Below are positions 1-10,422 of a stretch of 64,000 bases of DNA, in pieces. A program made the position numbers and the translations under genes. The notes below the pieces were generated by a model that worked only from the letters and a program-made list of their open reading frames with translations, had not been told where the DNA came from and did no database searches. The DNA comes from Owenia fusiformis (Eukaryota > Annelida > Polychaeta > Sabellida > Oweniidae), in contig CAIIXF020000008.1 in the NCBI GenBank assembly GCA_903813345.2, positions 13,998,822-14,062,821 of the forward strand. Reading direction: 5' to 3'. Every line of letters starts with the position of its first letter. The first letter of the stretch is position 1.

Positions 1-771
1 TTGTTAAAAAAATATGCAAAAAAAGATTCAAAACATTTCTATGATTTTGATTACATACGAATAACAGAAAAGTAAAGTTCATCAATACATAATAAATTTA
101 ACAATATGTTGTATGTACAAATAAAATCTTTACAAATACTAATCTAGTAAACAAATATTAGAATCATTAAATGGCATTTTTAAAACCTTGATCCAAAATA
201 CTAGATCTGGTATAATGTTCCTATCAATAAATACTGCCTGATAATTTTTATTTAAAAATGACAAACTCACTGTGCACTACATGAGTGTACATGAAGTTTG
301 TGTTGAAATGTGGTAAATACATGTAGTCTAAATACTCTAGTCTAAATATAAAATTTTGAATGATAATATTGCACATTTTCAATAATATAAATGAAGCCAA
401 TTTTAGTCACAGTTTTAGACTAATTTTTAGTATTTTGATCAAAATTTTTCTCAATTTGGGATCAGGGGTCAGGGGATCAGTTTTGAAGATTTCATAAATT
501 GGAACTCATGATTTAGTTCAATTATGATTCAATATTATGACAAACTGCCCCTGCATAAAATATTTCATATTTGTATGTAAACTTTACTACATAGATATTG
601 AAACTTGAGACTATACATGACTGTAGTCTGTTACATCACATAATGCTTGACTTGTGTACAATTACATTTCTGTTTCTCAGAAAACATCCCAACTCATAGA
701 TCAAAAAGATCAAAAATAGATCATAGATCAAAAAGCATGAGCATTGATCACACTGTGTCCACAGATTATAA
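1..771. other. AT-rich sequence, no gene seen
   Basis: No supported ORF, splice-bounded exon or transposon end was found. It lies downstream of the minus-strand host gene and may include its 3' UTR, but no convincing polyadenylation signal close to the stop codon was identified. Confidence 0.5.
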
Positions 772-905
772 GATCACATTTTCTATTCATTGATCATAAT
801 GTCTTTGCATAGATCATAATGTTAATGCCTAGACTGTGATGTCTATGCATATATCACATTGTTTATGTATATATCATAAGTTTTGTGCATTAATCATATT
901 TTTTG
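772..905. repeat. Degenerate 20-bp tandem repeat
   Basis: About six imperfect copies of a 20-bp unit resembling GATCATAATGTCTTTGCATA follow one another (starts near 772, 792, 812, 832, 852, 872). Copies at 792 and 812 are closest; the later ones drift. This is a small decayed minisatellite. Confidence 0.6.
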
Positions 906-980
906 ATTTGACACCTTCTCGCCTCATGACGTTTGACTCCTACATGCAGAATGTCCGACACCAATTGTAATGAGCTTAGC

Positions 981-1213
981 AAGAGGGGGAGAAACCCCAG
1001 AGTTCAAAGATGACATACGCTTATAATGTAAATCTGTATTGAGATGACATCGTCGCTGATTGGTTTAGCGAGTCGATCGTTGATTAGTTTAAAAGTAGGT
1101 CAATTTGAAAACTTTGAAAACCAAGATGGAGGGGAAACAAGTATACGTAAAGGAGGTGCACGAAGGAGGAAATCGTATGTCATCAATTGAATCATGGGGT
1201 TTTCCCTCCTCTT
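981..1213. repeat. Inverted repeat (fold-back) beside the host gene stop codon
   Basis: The stretch at 981-1019 is matched in reverse complement by 1174-1213; both arms share an A/G-rich part, a CCCC block and GATGACATACG. Arms of about 39 bp surround about 155 bp, giving a MITE-like shape. The outer arm ends 5 bp from the stop codon of the host gene. No target-site duplication was identified. Confidence 0.5.
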
Positions 1214-1217
1214 GAGC

Positions 1218-4200
1218 TTAGCACAAGCAAGGAAGACGGTGATGAGGAATAGTCGGTGGCCAATCAGGATGCATCAGGAAGTCACCTCTATTTGCTCGCG
1301 GATGCTTCAATGTCACACCAGCTGAACGACGCATATTTTGCGCATCAGTATGTTTAGCGCTGCTATAAGTCTCTAATGGCTTAGCATTGGGATCATTGAT
1401 GTTTGTACGACCCCATGGTGGTTGGACTCTCCATCCTGTATGATCCATGACTGGATTGGTGGACTGATCATGAATATATGTTTGGCAATGTCCCCGATGA
1501 TAGTCACCATTTTGTTTCTGGGATGATTTATCAATAGGGGCAGTGTAGCCACCATATGTTCCCATAGACCCATATTGTCCTGGTTTTCGGTATTGATCTA
1601 GAGCATCTAGTTCTACAAAAAGAAACAGTACATGTGCATATATATTTAAAATCACATGGAGTAAGCATATAGACATGTAACCATATCACCTATATATCTA
1701 TTGTAATAGTATACATAATGTAAACTGAAAGTATTCATTGGAGAATGCTATTTTGAAGTTTCTTGAATACTATGATGGCTTAAGGGATTGTCTCAAAGTT
1801 TCAAATTAGAAAAGTAAAATTTTAACATAATCAGTTCAATCATGAGGTTTTTTGGTTGTTCTAATAGTAATAACTAGACCATCCGCAAACACTTGACAAT
1901 GAATCACTATTTGAAAGAGAAATATTCTTTGGTGAAAAAAATTAACCTTAAATAATTTTTAATATAATGTCTTATTTAACAGACTGATCTTTTACAATTT
2001 ATCTATTATTATTAAGTGATGACTAATGAAAAATGATCTTAAATCATAGTCTTGCTTCAAGACCCGGGACCCCCCTCCTATCTTCTTTTCATTGGCATGT
2101 AATGTGTTGAAGAAGTAAATAGGGGGTCCACAGTCTTGACGCAAGACTACTTAAATCATATAATAAATAAATTTTAAGAAAAAATGAAGAACATTGCATT
2201 ACAAACCTCTAGGGCCTGCAGTCTTCAGATATCTATGAGTGGAGGCCTTGGGTTGAGGAGCTAATGGATTCTGCCAGTTCTTTCCTGGTCCACTGTTAGC
2301 CTTAGCTTCTCCTAACTGCATGATATGGTCCTGGTCTGAAGTGTACAAGATCTTTGTTTAATAACATATTACAGTAAACCCTGTGTAAGTGAAGCACCTT
2401 TGTCTAAAAAGTTTTCCACTTGGACAGTGAGTGTTCCTCTTAAACAGTTAAAGAGGTTCATTTAACATTAAGTCAGTTGGTATTGGGACTCTGAAAATTG
2501 TTCAAGACTTTTTGTTCCACTTTACAAGTTTCACTGTACTTCAATCGCCTATTTATTAAATTTCAAATTGATAAGGTAACAGTAGGTCACTAGAGGCAAT
2601 GAGAAAATATCTACAGAAGAAAGATGTTGAGACCTGAAGTAAATAATGTAAAGGTAAGAATAAGTCTAAACTTAAAATTGGAGCAATTTAAGAGAATAAT
2701 TCTGCAACAGATACATCCATCATTCTAGGATCCTACATGTAGGTAATTTTATTTCTTAAAAAGCCCACCTTCTTTGTCCACCATCTGCATCATTGCATCT
2801 AGACCCTGAGCATCTCTTCCGGTCACACCCATTTCTTTAAAGTCTATTTTCTTGTCATACTGTCGTCTGGCTTGTGCGCTCTGAAGGGGTGTGTACTTGC
2901 TACGCAGCGATGCACGGCTGGATTGAACTTCACGCGAAACAGAGGGATCAACTGGAATATATGAGTGCAAAATTAAAAAAATGAAATAAATTGAATTACT
3001 GAGAATAGGAATGGCACAAACATAAATTATGATGAATTATTTGAAGCGCCTCTCATTTTCATACATTATATGCAGTACATATAAAAATCTGTAAACTTTG
3101 AAAATATTTGCAGATGAATACTAAGATTATGATTGAGAGATAATGAAATTCAACAAGGTATTAACATGCAAAATGTCACCACCTGTCATTTGTTTCAGAT
3201 GCCAAACACCAAACACCATGTACAAGAGTTGGAGACTATAACAATATGTCACCACTTCTGGTAGTGACATAAAAATACAAAAAGTGACATTTAAGAGGTA
3301 ATTCTGTTGAATGTGAAATTTACAATTGACAAGTGTTGTGAACATGTAAAGGTGATGTGGAGCATGCATATCCTAATAACAAAATAACATGTACTAATAA
3401 CATAATGCCATTTACAGCTCTAGTATCTATAATAATTATAGGATATCCTATGATTTAGAGGAATATCATTTGTATCTACGAGCTGATATTGATATCGACA
3501 CAAGAGAGCTAGGTGAACGAGTGCATATATCAATATCACCAAGTAGATTAAAATGATATTCTGAAAAAATCATCTGGTAGGATGTTATTATCCCACACTT
3601 ACTAATAGTGTACTAAATGTATGATATCATTGAAAATTAAATTTAATGTCAAATAGTTAAATTTGGCGGGAAATCAACAAGTGTAGTATATCGTCCGCAT
3701 ATTGGCTTTCCGGAGTATATTGTGGTGTATCTAATACTTGAGTGGGGTTGGGGTAGATATCACCCGGGAATATATATCGTATCTGAGGAGTGGGCAGGAT
3801 ATATTGTATATGTCCCGCTCCAGGCCAAATGCGGGCAGATATAATATATCCATCCCGCTCCCGGGAATTTTTCAAAAGTTTAAAAAAGTTTAAATATCAA
3901 AAGTTTTAATTTTTTAGTTTAATTTTTTTAAGTTTAAATGTTACCATTTCATTGTATTGAACAAAAAGAATATTACGAAAATGTTAAATATAAATATCTT
4001 GTCATTTGAAAAAGGTGGAAAGGTTATATCTACCCTAAACTCACTCAAGTGAAGATATATTGTATATCCCTCGGGATATTCCCTGTATCCAAAACCTCCC
4101 AGTGCATAACCCCTATATATCCCAGGCCCGTAGCCAGGATTTGCCAAGGGGGGGTTCAATTTTCAAAAATTTCCAGGGGGGGGTTCACAATTGACAATTT

Positions 4201-5771
4201 TGGCCCAAATTAGGCTAAAATCACTTGAGAAGTGCTCAAAATGGTCAAAAACTGCATGATTTTGAAAGAATTTTTGGCCAGGGGGGGGGGTTCACCCGAA
4301 CCCTGCGAACCCCCCCTGGCTACGGGCCTGTATCCTCCAGTTATTCATTTTGCCAATAGATATCAAATTTATTTTCTAATGTTATTATACATTTAGTACA
4401 CAAAGTGTAGGAAGCATATCATATATATGATTGGCCTAATGATTAAATATAAATATGATTAAATGCATAATAAAATAGATTTTAAATGATTTAAATACCC
4501 AAGAATTAAATAACATATACATACGTACATATATATTTTATAGAAAAGGTTATATTTTGAGTGTGTGTATGGGAAAAGCTAAGAGGGGATGGGGTGGACC
4601 GGGTACATGCATGTTGTAGATCAAGGTATGTGCTATCAATTATTAATGTAATATTACCAATGGGTTCCAAAACTGTTCCTGTGCTTGCTCCTGAGTGAAT
4701 AAAATAATATTTCTAAATACTCAAGTTATTACCACAATTGCCTGTTGTTTTTGGGGAACTTTGCAAACTGTCAATATTGAAGTTATAATTTACAACAATT
4801 TTTGCTTGCTGTTGTTTTCATTTGTTTTACCAGTTAGGCATTCTTATGAATGTATCATAATTCTTTCAAAAACCAAGTGTATAATAGATAATATAGAGAA
4901 AAGAGGAAAAGTTGAGATAATATAGAGATAAGAGAAAGAATATGACTTACTTTTATAGGTTGGTTTCCCCAATGTGGCATCTGGGTTATGATATCCTGGA
5001 ATACTGTGCAGTCTGGTTGTCAAAAATACACTGAAACAAAAAATTATGAATCTTAGATAGTGATTTGAATGTATATGCATCTGAGGCATCAGAACAGATG
5101 GTCATTCTAAAAAGTTTCTATGTGTAAGTACCTTGGTAAACAGAAAGTGAAAATGGTAGGGTTGGGTTTTCATTTCAGGTCAATCCCCACTAGAGTGGAC
5201 TGACTTTTTCACATCAACCCTTAGTGCAGGATTTAATCCTGTGTTTTCATTATCGATACTATGGTGCTTCATATTCTTTCAATATGTTATGTGAAACAGA
5301 ATTGGAATGGCGAAATGTAAAACGTCAAAAATATTGACCATTCAAAGTAAACTAAATAAATATTGCATTTTTTAAATTAACATAGAATTTGAAAAGTGTT
5401 AAACCACAGGTTAAATGACACTTAAATAGCCTAATAGTTTTACACTGAAATATAAAGATAAAGTTGTAAACCTACTGCGGAGGATGAGGCTTGTTCTTTC
5501 TCTCAGCTGAAGTTGGTCGATTGTACTGCCACTCATCTACATCCACACTTTTATCATTGTGAAAGTTCCCATAGGTTGTCTGTTCCCTATCTGGCTGCAT
5601 CCAGACGTCTCTGGCATTTTGTCTGATTCTTTCAAATTCAAAATCGTGACCTGCATTTGTTAGATCAATTTTGTCTTTCAAAGACTGTGCACCGACATCC
5701 GGTTCCACGTGAGCTCTGTGAAACTTTGACACTGAGTCTCTGTAGCCTGGTAGAATATGTCCAGTTGACAT
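1218..5771 (-). CDS. Five-exon host gene, conserved-looking protein of unknown name (360 aa)
   Basis: Coding exons on the minus strand are 5476-5771, 4951-5030, 2769-2951, 2207-2335 and 1218-1612. They total 1083 nt, with intron phases 2, 1, 1 and 1 that join without a break. Donors are GTAGGT, GTAAGT, GTGGGC and GTTTGT; all acceptors are AG. The start is the ATG at 5771, beginning MSTGHILPGYRD. The protein is hydrophilic, rich in Pro, Tyr, Gln and Asn, with no membrane segment or catalytic motif. Short repeated motifs (ILPGYRDS, SIPGYHNP, TYGGYTAP) recall axonemal microtubule-inner proteins, which agrees with the X-box-like site upstream; that role is inference. I do not recognise the family. 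The coding part looks intact, and intron 2 holds a MITE. Confidence 0.85.
4123..4330. mobile_element. 208-bp hAT-like MITE in intron 2
   Basis: Perfect 16-bp terminal inverted repeats CAGGCCCGTAGCCAGG are flanked by a perfect 5-bp direct repeat TATCC (4118-4122 and 4331-4335). G-runs follow both ends. CAG-starting ends with CGTAGCCAGG are typical of hAT elements. The 5-bp duplication is shorter than the classical 8 bp and would fit the hAT5 group as I recall it. There is no coding capacity. Confidence 0.85.
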
Positions 5772-5835
5772 GGTTCGTTGATTATTAGCGTAAACTTAGA
5801 CAGAGAAAGTTATAGACACGAAGCAATATTTTTCT

Positions 5836-5895
5836 GTCGCACCTGGCAACTAGCCGGATCCGGAAATTTGTGTTAATTAATTTTGCGCATGCGCA
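5836..5895 (-). promoter_or_regulatory. Putative host-gene promoter: X-box-like site and NRF1 palindrome
   Basis: TGCGCATGCGCA at 5884-5895 is a perfect NRF1-type palindrome about 115 bp upstream of the ATG. GTCGCACCTGGCAAC at 5836-5850 fits the RFX X-box (RYYNYY-N3-RRNRAC) at all but one position and lies 65 bp upstream of the ATG. RFX sites at this distance are common in cilium genes. No TATA box was evident. Confidence 0.5.
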
Positions 5896-6073
5896 GTAGT
5901 CAGAGTTAAAAGTATCAAAAATAAGAGTGATATCAAAGTAGACATGAGCCCAAGAAGGCGGGATAACCACAGGAAGTTGTATTAAGTCCTTTTTGGGCCC
6001 TAGCGGCCTTCTGCCATCCCCCAATCTCACACAACAGACGAATCTATAGATATCTATTGATATTTTCATTTAC

Positions 6074-7669
6074 AGTTGGGGACATAAATAAATGACAGGT
6101 GCAGGGGCGTAGGAAGGTGTAAATTGAACACTACGCCAAAAATCCTGCCAAAAAAATATGAAACAATTGTGTCAATATTCTATATCAAAACGCCTATATT
6201 ATGCTCGTAAAACGTCATTTTATGGTAACAGAGATTTCAAGCTTGCAATATTCACAACCTAAATGTGAACGGAAATACTTAAGCGATGCATTTGTATGGG
6301 CGATTGGTCATACGTATAGGTTGGCGTTTCGATTTCATATGCAAGCTTTAAATCCCCGATACCTTTTTAATGTGCTTTAAAATGTTCGAATGATTTTCAT
6401 CATTTAAAATCACCTTGGAAAGCCTATCTTTTAAATCTCGACACAAATCATTCTCACTTTGCTAATATCTCGAACGATTGAGACGACCAATTTCCAAAAA
6501 ACAATTAGAGATTTTTAATCATTTTCGAATAATTGAATTAAGATCTGAAGATATATAGTATTGTCGGATTCCATCGTGTAGGTCTTACCGTGCAATACAA
6601 TACGTACAGATTAAAGAAACTAGTTTGATCAATTGATATAAAGAAACGCATTCGTGATCAATGAAACAAATAAATGCACCCACCACAAAGGTCAAATCGA
6701 GGTCAACGTGACTTAGGGGATGCCAAAAAATGTTATAAAACAAGAATCTATTATTTGTCAAATGAAAAAAACTAGGTTATCGCTTTTCTAGAACTGAAAT
6801 CAATGGAACGTGTAATTGAATAATCAGCATTTTCAAGTTGTTTTTGTCTTTAACATCCATATTTCAAAAAGTACTACCAATAACAATTAGTGATTTAGTA
6901 AGAAAATAGATAATTGTTGACTTAACTATAATTTCGTGTCTATGATTTTGCATAGCAACGGAATATAAATCGATAGTGAAATTGAAAAATTGGGGTAGGG
7001 GAGAATAAAAAAATATACATCTAAATTTAAAGAGGTTCATCATTATAATTATATGATACCATAGTTAGCATAAGCATTACGGAAAATGCAGAAAAAATGT
7101 CAAAGGTATTCATCAAGTAGTTTTTGAAAAAACAGCTTTCCTCTCAAATTCGTGAAGAGAACGCGATTCACGAATATTTGGCGAAATTGTATTTATAAGA
7201 CAGTCAATAGTGGCTCGATTTTCATGAAATAAAGCATGTTGGTAAGGGAATTCAATCTGTTAAATGATATTTGCCAGACAGACTGATATGGTATTCACAA
7301 AACATTTCTTTAGGCTAGTGTGCTCGAGATTACTTTTACAATTTAAACAATGAGAAAATATGACTAAAGAACATAGGAAAGTTAAAAAAAACTTTTTTAT
7401 TCTCACTTTTCAACACTACGCACTGGCGTTTTGGCGTACATTGTTCCTACGCCACTGAGGTGGATTTGCTGAAGTGAGGATTTCCCATGTTAAAAATAAG
7501 AGAATTTACAAGAGGCCATAAATCAGTGGATGAGATTATACAAAATGTAAGATATACACATTTTAAGGGATATGTATCTAGACAATATTTGAAATTATGG
7601 GCTTTCAGACCACCATAATTAGGAAATGGTGATCGAAAATCGACCTGTCATTTATTTTTGTCCCCAACT
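6074..7669. mobile_element. Inverted-repeat element interrupted by a hAT-like element
   Basis: AGTTGGGGACATAAATAAAT near 6074 is matched in reverse complement at 7643-7669, with one clear mismatch over about 26 bp. Without the hAT-like insertion at 6102-7457 it would be about 240 bp, a MITE size. The right arm ends 1-2 bp from the outer end of the Ngaro element, so a target duplication cannot be read. Confidence 0.5.
6102..7457. mobile_element. 1.36-kb non-autonomous hAT-like transposon
   Basis: Ends are CAGGGGCGTAGGAA on the left and, in reverse complement, CAGTGGCGTAGGAA on the right: 14-bp TIRs with one mismatch. Both ends carry nearby ACTACGC and TACGCCAAAA motifs. The flanks are a perfect 5-bp direct repeat AGGTG (6097-6101, 7458-7462). 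The interior is AT-rich with no transposase ORF. The same 5-bp duplication length as the MITE at 4123-4330 argues for one hAT subgroup. Confidence 0.8.
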
Positions 7670-7670
7670 C

Positions 7671-8102
7671 ATGTCTCCTTGAAATCTGACCTCAATATGT
7701 ATCTACTATTTTGTTGCCTTAAGGAGTCGCATCCTACCTACCAAACTAATCAACAAAGCACTCAGGCAGGTTCAATAATAAATTTCCTGATATCGAGCTT
7801 GGAGCTTATGACCACTTAAAGATAAACCAGCTCTTGAAATATAAAGAGCTATATGTACAGGCTCATGAAAATAATGAGCTACAAGCTCATGAAAATTAAA
7901 GAGCTGTCAGCTCCTGAACATTTATAAGCTGCAAGCTCATGAGTAATAACCAATCGCAACATTGAACTAACTGGCAGTTCGTACTCTAGCTTTCCAATTA
8001 TATGTTAACATTGCGGCTTACTTTATGTCCAGTATCCGACCTGAGTGCTTTTAGTCTCATTCATTCATACTTTTTCTGTTCTGTGAGGGGCCACACCCGG
8101 CC
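7671..8102 (-). repeat. Ngaro terminal repeat B2 (432 bp)
   Basis: It matches B1 at 8417-8848 from ATGTCTCCTT to CACACCCGGCC with only two differences seen by eye (near 7921 and 8063). It contains several AGCT-centred short palindromes (GAGCT, AGCTC), a trait shared by both copies. It is the outer 3' end of the element. Confidence 0.9.
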
Positions 8103-8143
8103 TGCTATCCGTTACTGTACTTCCCAGAGGGTGGATGGGTGGG

Positions 8144-8414
8144 AACTTTTCTACCCAAACGTTATATTAGAATAAATCAACTTACCCTCAAAGATTGCTA
8201 GATTGCCTACCACTGAAATGTTATCATTCCCGCCTCGTGCAGAATTGAAAAAGGTCCAGCATGCATTGCATCTTCCGGAACTCAACTTCCGGTGACGTCA
8301 CTGAAAAATCTCAACAAACTTACAATTATCTCATATTACCTCAACGTCTAACTTGGTAAGTAGGAAGCGTCATCTTCAGGCAACATAAATCATTATATTG
8401 AGCATATAATACAT
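8144..8414 (-). repeat. Ngaro internal repeat A2 (271 bp)
   Basis: It is essentially identical to A1 at 36768-37038, from AACTTTTCTACCC to GCATATAATACAT. It lies between B2 (41-bp spacer on its 3' side) and B1 (2-bp spacer). A and B repeats let the element be copied through a circular intermediate in Ngaro models. Confidence 0.9.
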
Positions 8415-8416
8415 TT

Positions 8417-8848
8417 ATGTCTCCTTGAAATCTGACCTCAATATGTATCTACTATTTTGTTGCCTTAAGGAGTCGCATCCTACCTACCAAACTAATCAAC
8501 AAAGCACTCAGGCAGGTTCAATAATAAATTTCCTGATATCGAGCTTGGAGCTTATGACCACTTAAAGATAAACCAGCTCTTGAAATATAAAGAGCTATAT
8601 GTACAGGCTCATGAAAATAATGAGCTACAAGCTCATGAAAATTAAAGAGCTGTCAGCTCCTGAACATTAATAAGCTGCAAGCTCATGAGTAATAACCAAT
8701 CGCAACATTGAACTAACTGGCAGTTCGTACTCTAGCTTTCCAATTATATGTTAACATTGCGGCTTACTTTATGTCCAGTATCCGACCTGAGTGCTTTTAG
8801 TCTCATTCCTTCATACTTTTTCTGTTCTGTGAGGGGCCACACCCGGCC
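8417..8848 (-). repeat. Ngaro internal repeat B1 (432 bp)
   Basis: First copy of the B repeat in element orientation, between the body of the element and A2. It has the same length as B2 and differs from it at only a couple of positions. Confidence 0.9.
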
Positions 8849-8989
8849 ACAACTTTGATTTATCAAAGTGCCCCCACCGACAGAAATATGTTACGAAAAC
8901 ATGAAGCCTATGTAAGAGAATAACTAATTTATTTATATAAACGACATACTTAAAAAAATGACCTGTTTAATAATACATATAACTCTCGT

Positions 8990-9520
8990 ATAACACACAG
9001 CAAACCCAGAATCCCCCGATACACTCTAAGGAGCCTGCCTTCACCATGCTCTCCCCCTACATATCACAACATTAGACAATGATCATATATGCGTACCTTG
9101 AGCTGACTGGAAACCACAACTGACCACCAAAATAACCCGATACACTCAAGGAAATCGCAATCAGCTGTAACCTCCAATCAGCTCCTAAAGTTCATCTCAC
9201 TGATATTGATAACCTAGATAAATTGTGTACATTACAATGACTACATTTTATGAACACCGCAAACCCCGAACTCCCCGATACACTCTCAGGAGCCTGAATT
9301 CGTGTGCCAACTCTCCATAAATCACTACATCTGAATCTTAACAATTATGATAAAGTTCACACCACTGTCTAACTGGAACCCACAATCCACCAACACCAAC
9401 CCGATACACTCAAGGAAAATATTGGTCAACTGTAGATTCCATTCAGCTCTCCTAAACCAAACTTGTGCAGGCTGACACTTTACCACATTTCCGGTTTCCC
9501 ATATCAACCTCAATACATGT
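8990..9520. repeat. About 265-bp tandem duplication in the Ngaro 3' region
   Basis: CCCCGATACACTCT plus AGGAGCCTG occurs near 9015 and 9275. CCCGATACACTCAAGGAAA occurs near 9137 and 9403. The parallel spacing shows two diverged copies of a unit of about 265 bp between the recombinase gene and B1. No ORF is credible here. Confidence 0.65.
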
Positions 9521-9558
9521 AATATCAATCTAGTAGAATAAAGTATCGACCTCGGTCT

Positions 9559-10422
9559 TTATCGTAAATATTTTTTTAAAGCTGAAAATGACTTCCAGCG
9601 ACCTATTTTCATGATCTGAATTTCAGAAAGTCCTTCTTGTGCTAACCATGTAGTCCCCCCTATCCTAAAGCTATGTGGTTTTATCATATCTTGGGCACAA
9701 TTAAGGTTCAGAAGCACTTTAGCTAATACAGATCTAAATCTTCTTGCAGAAACTGCGTTTCCTTTCTCAATGAACAACGGACCCTTAGCCGAACCCCTCA
9801 TTTCCAAGTACTTAATCAATGACATGACTGGACAAATGGGCACAACCCCAGCCTCAACACGCACTCTGCTTGTGTGATCACTATGTTTAAACGTATCAAA
9901 CCTTATGCTAATATATTTGTTGGTAACCAGTTCAATATTATTAATCTGCAAGTTATGTTGTCCAGAACCGGTCATTTCTCCGATACGCAATAACCCAAAA
10001 AAAGCTAAAAGGAACATAGCTGTATAAAGTTGTTGTGACCATTTATCTAAAAAGAGACAAGGTAAAACTTCCACCATAGCTTTTAACAACTGTATTGTCA
10101 CTGGCCGCCTAGTGTCAACCACCATGTTTTTAGACAACCCTTTAAGAGCCTGTTTAATGATAAAAGTATCGGCAGGATTTTCATATCCCTTGATTTTGTG
10201 GTAATATGCTACTGCCGAAATAAAAGTACGAATTGAGGCTGAGGAAAACCCTTGCAAATGTAAATGAGCAATGAACAGTTCCATATGTTGGCTATCAAGC
10301 GGAAATATCGAAATGTTTAAACTTTGCCCGAAGGCCACTAACTTTTTCCATGTTCTCTTGTATAAATCTCGTATTGCTGGAGCTTGTGCATTAATAACTA
10401 AATTTTTGAATGTAAGTCCCAA
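9559..10422 (-). CDS. Ngaro tyrosine recombinase (integrase)
   Basis: 287 residues. It would cut and rejoin the circular cDNA and the target through a covalent 3'-phosphotyrosine link. The full catalytic set is visible: Arg146 in FGLLRIGEM, Lys near 179, His250 and Arg253 in KPHSFRIGG, Trp276 in GRWKS and Tyr285 in KKYLR. Residues 1-90 form the N-terminal SAM-like DNA-binding region. The start overlaps the end of the RT-RNase H ORF by 25 bp in another frame, so expression by reinitiation or frameshift is likely. It looks intact. Confidence 0.93.
   Translation of the reverse strand: MGLTFKNLVINAQAPAIRDLYKRTWKKLVAFGQSLNISIFPLDSQHMELFIAHLHLQGFSSASIRTFISAVAYYHKIKGYENPADTFIIKQALKGLSKNMVVDTRRPVTIQLLKAMVEVLPCLFLDKWSQQLYTAMFLLAFFGLLRIGEMTGSGQHNLQINNIELVTNKYISIRFDTFKHSDHTSRVRVEAGVVPICPVMSLIKYLEMRGSAKGPLFIEKGNAVSARRFRSVLAKVLLNLNCAQDMIKPHSFRIGGTTWLAQEGLSEIQIMKIGRWKSFSALKKYLR

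Noticed and set aside
1123-1212. Plus-strand short ORF MEGKQVYVKEV after CCAAT-like boxes
   Set aside because: It is only 29 codons and its second half is an arm of the inverted repeat at 981-1213.
3657-4159. Two minus-strand ORFs of 72 codons in intron 2
   Set aside because: They are biased readings of ATATCC/GGGATAT-rich sequence and of the MITE end, with no splice sites.
5785-6069. 94-codon minus-strand ORF upstream of the host gene
   Set aside because: It overlaps the likely promoter with NRF1 and X-box-like sites, has no splice context and no recognisable domain.
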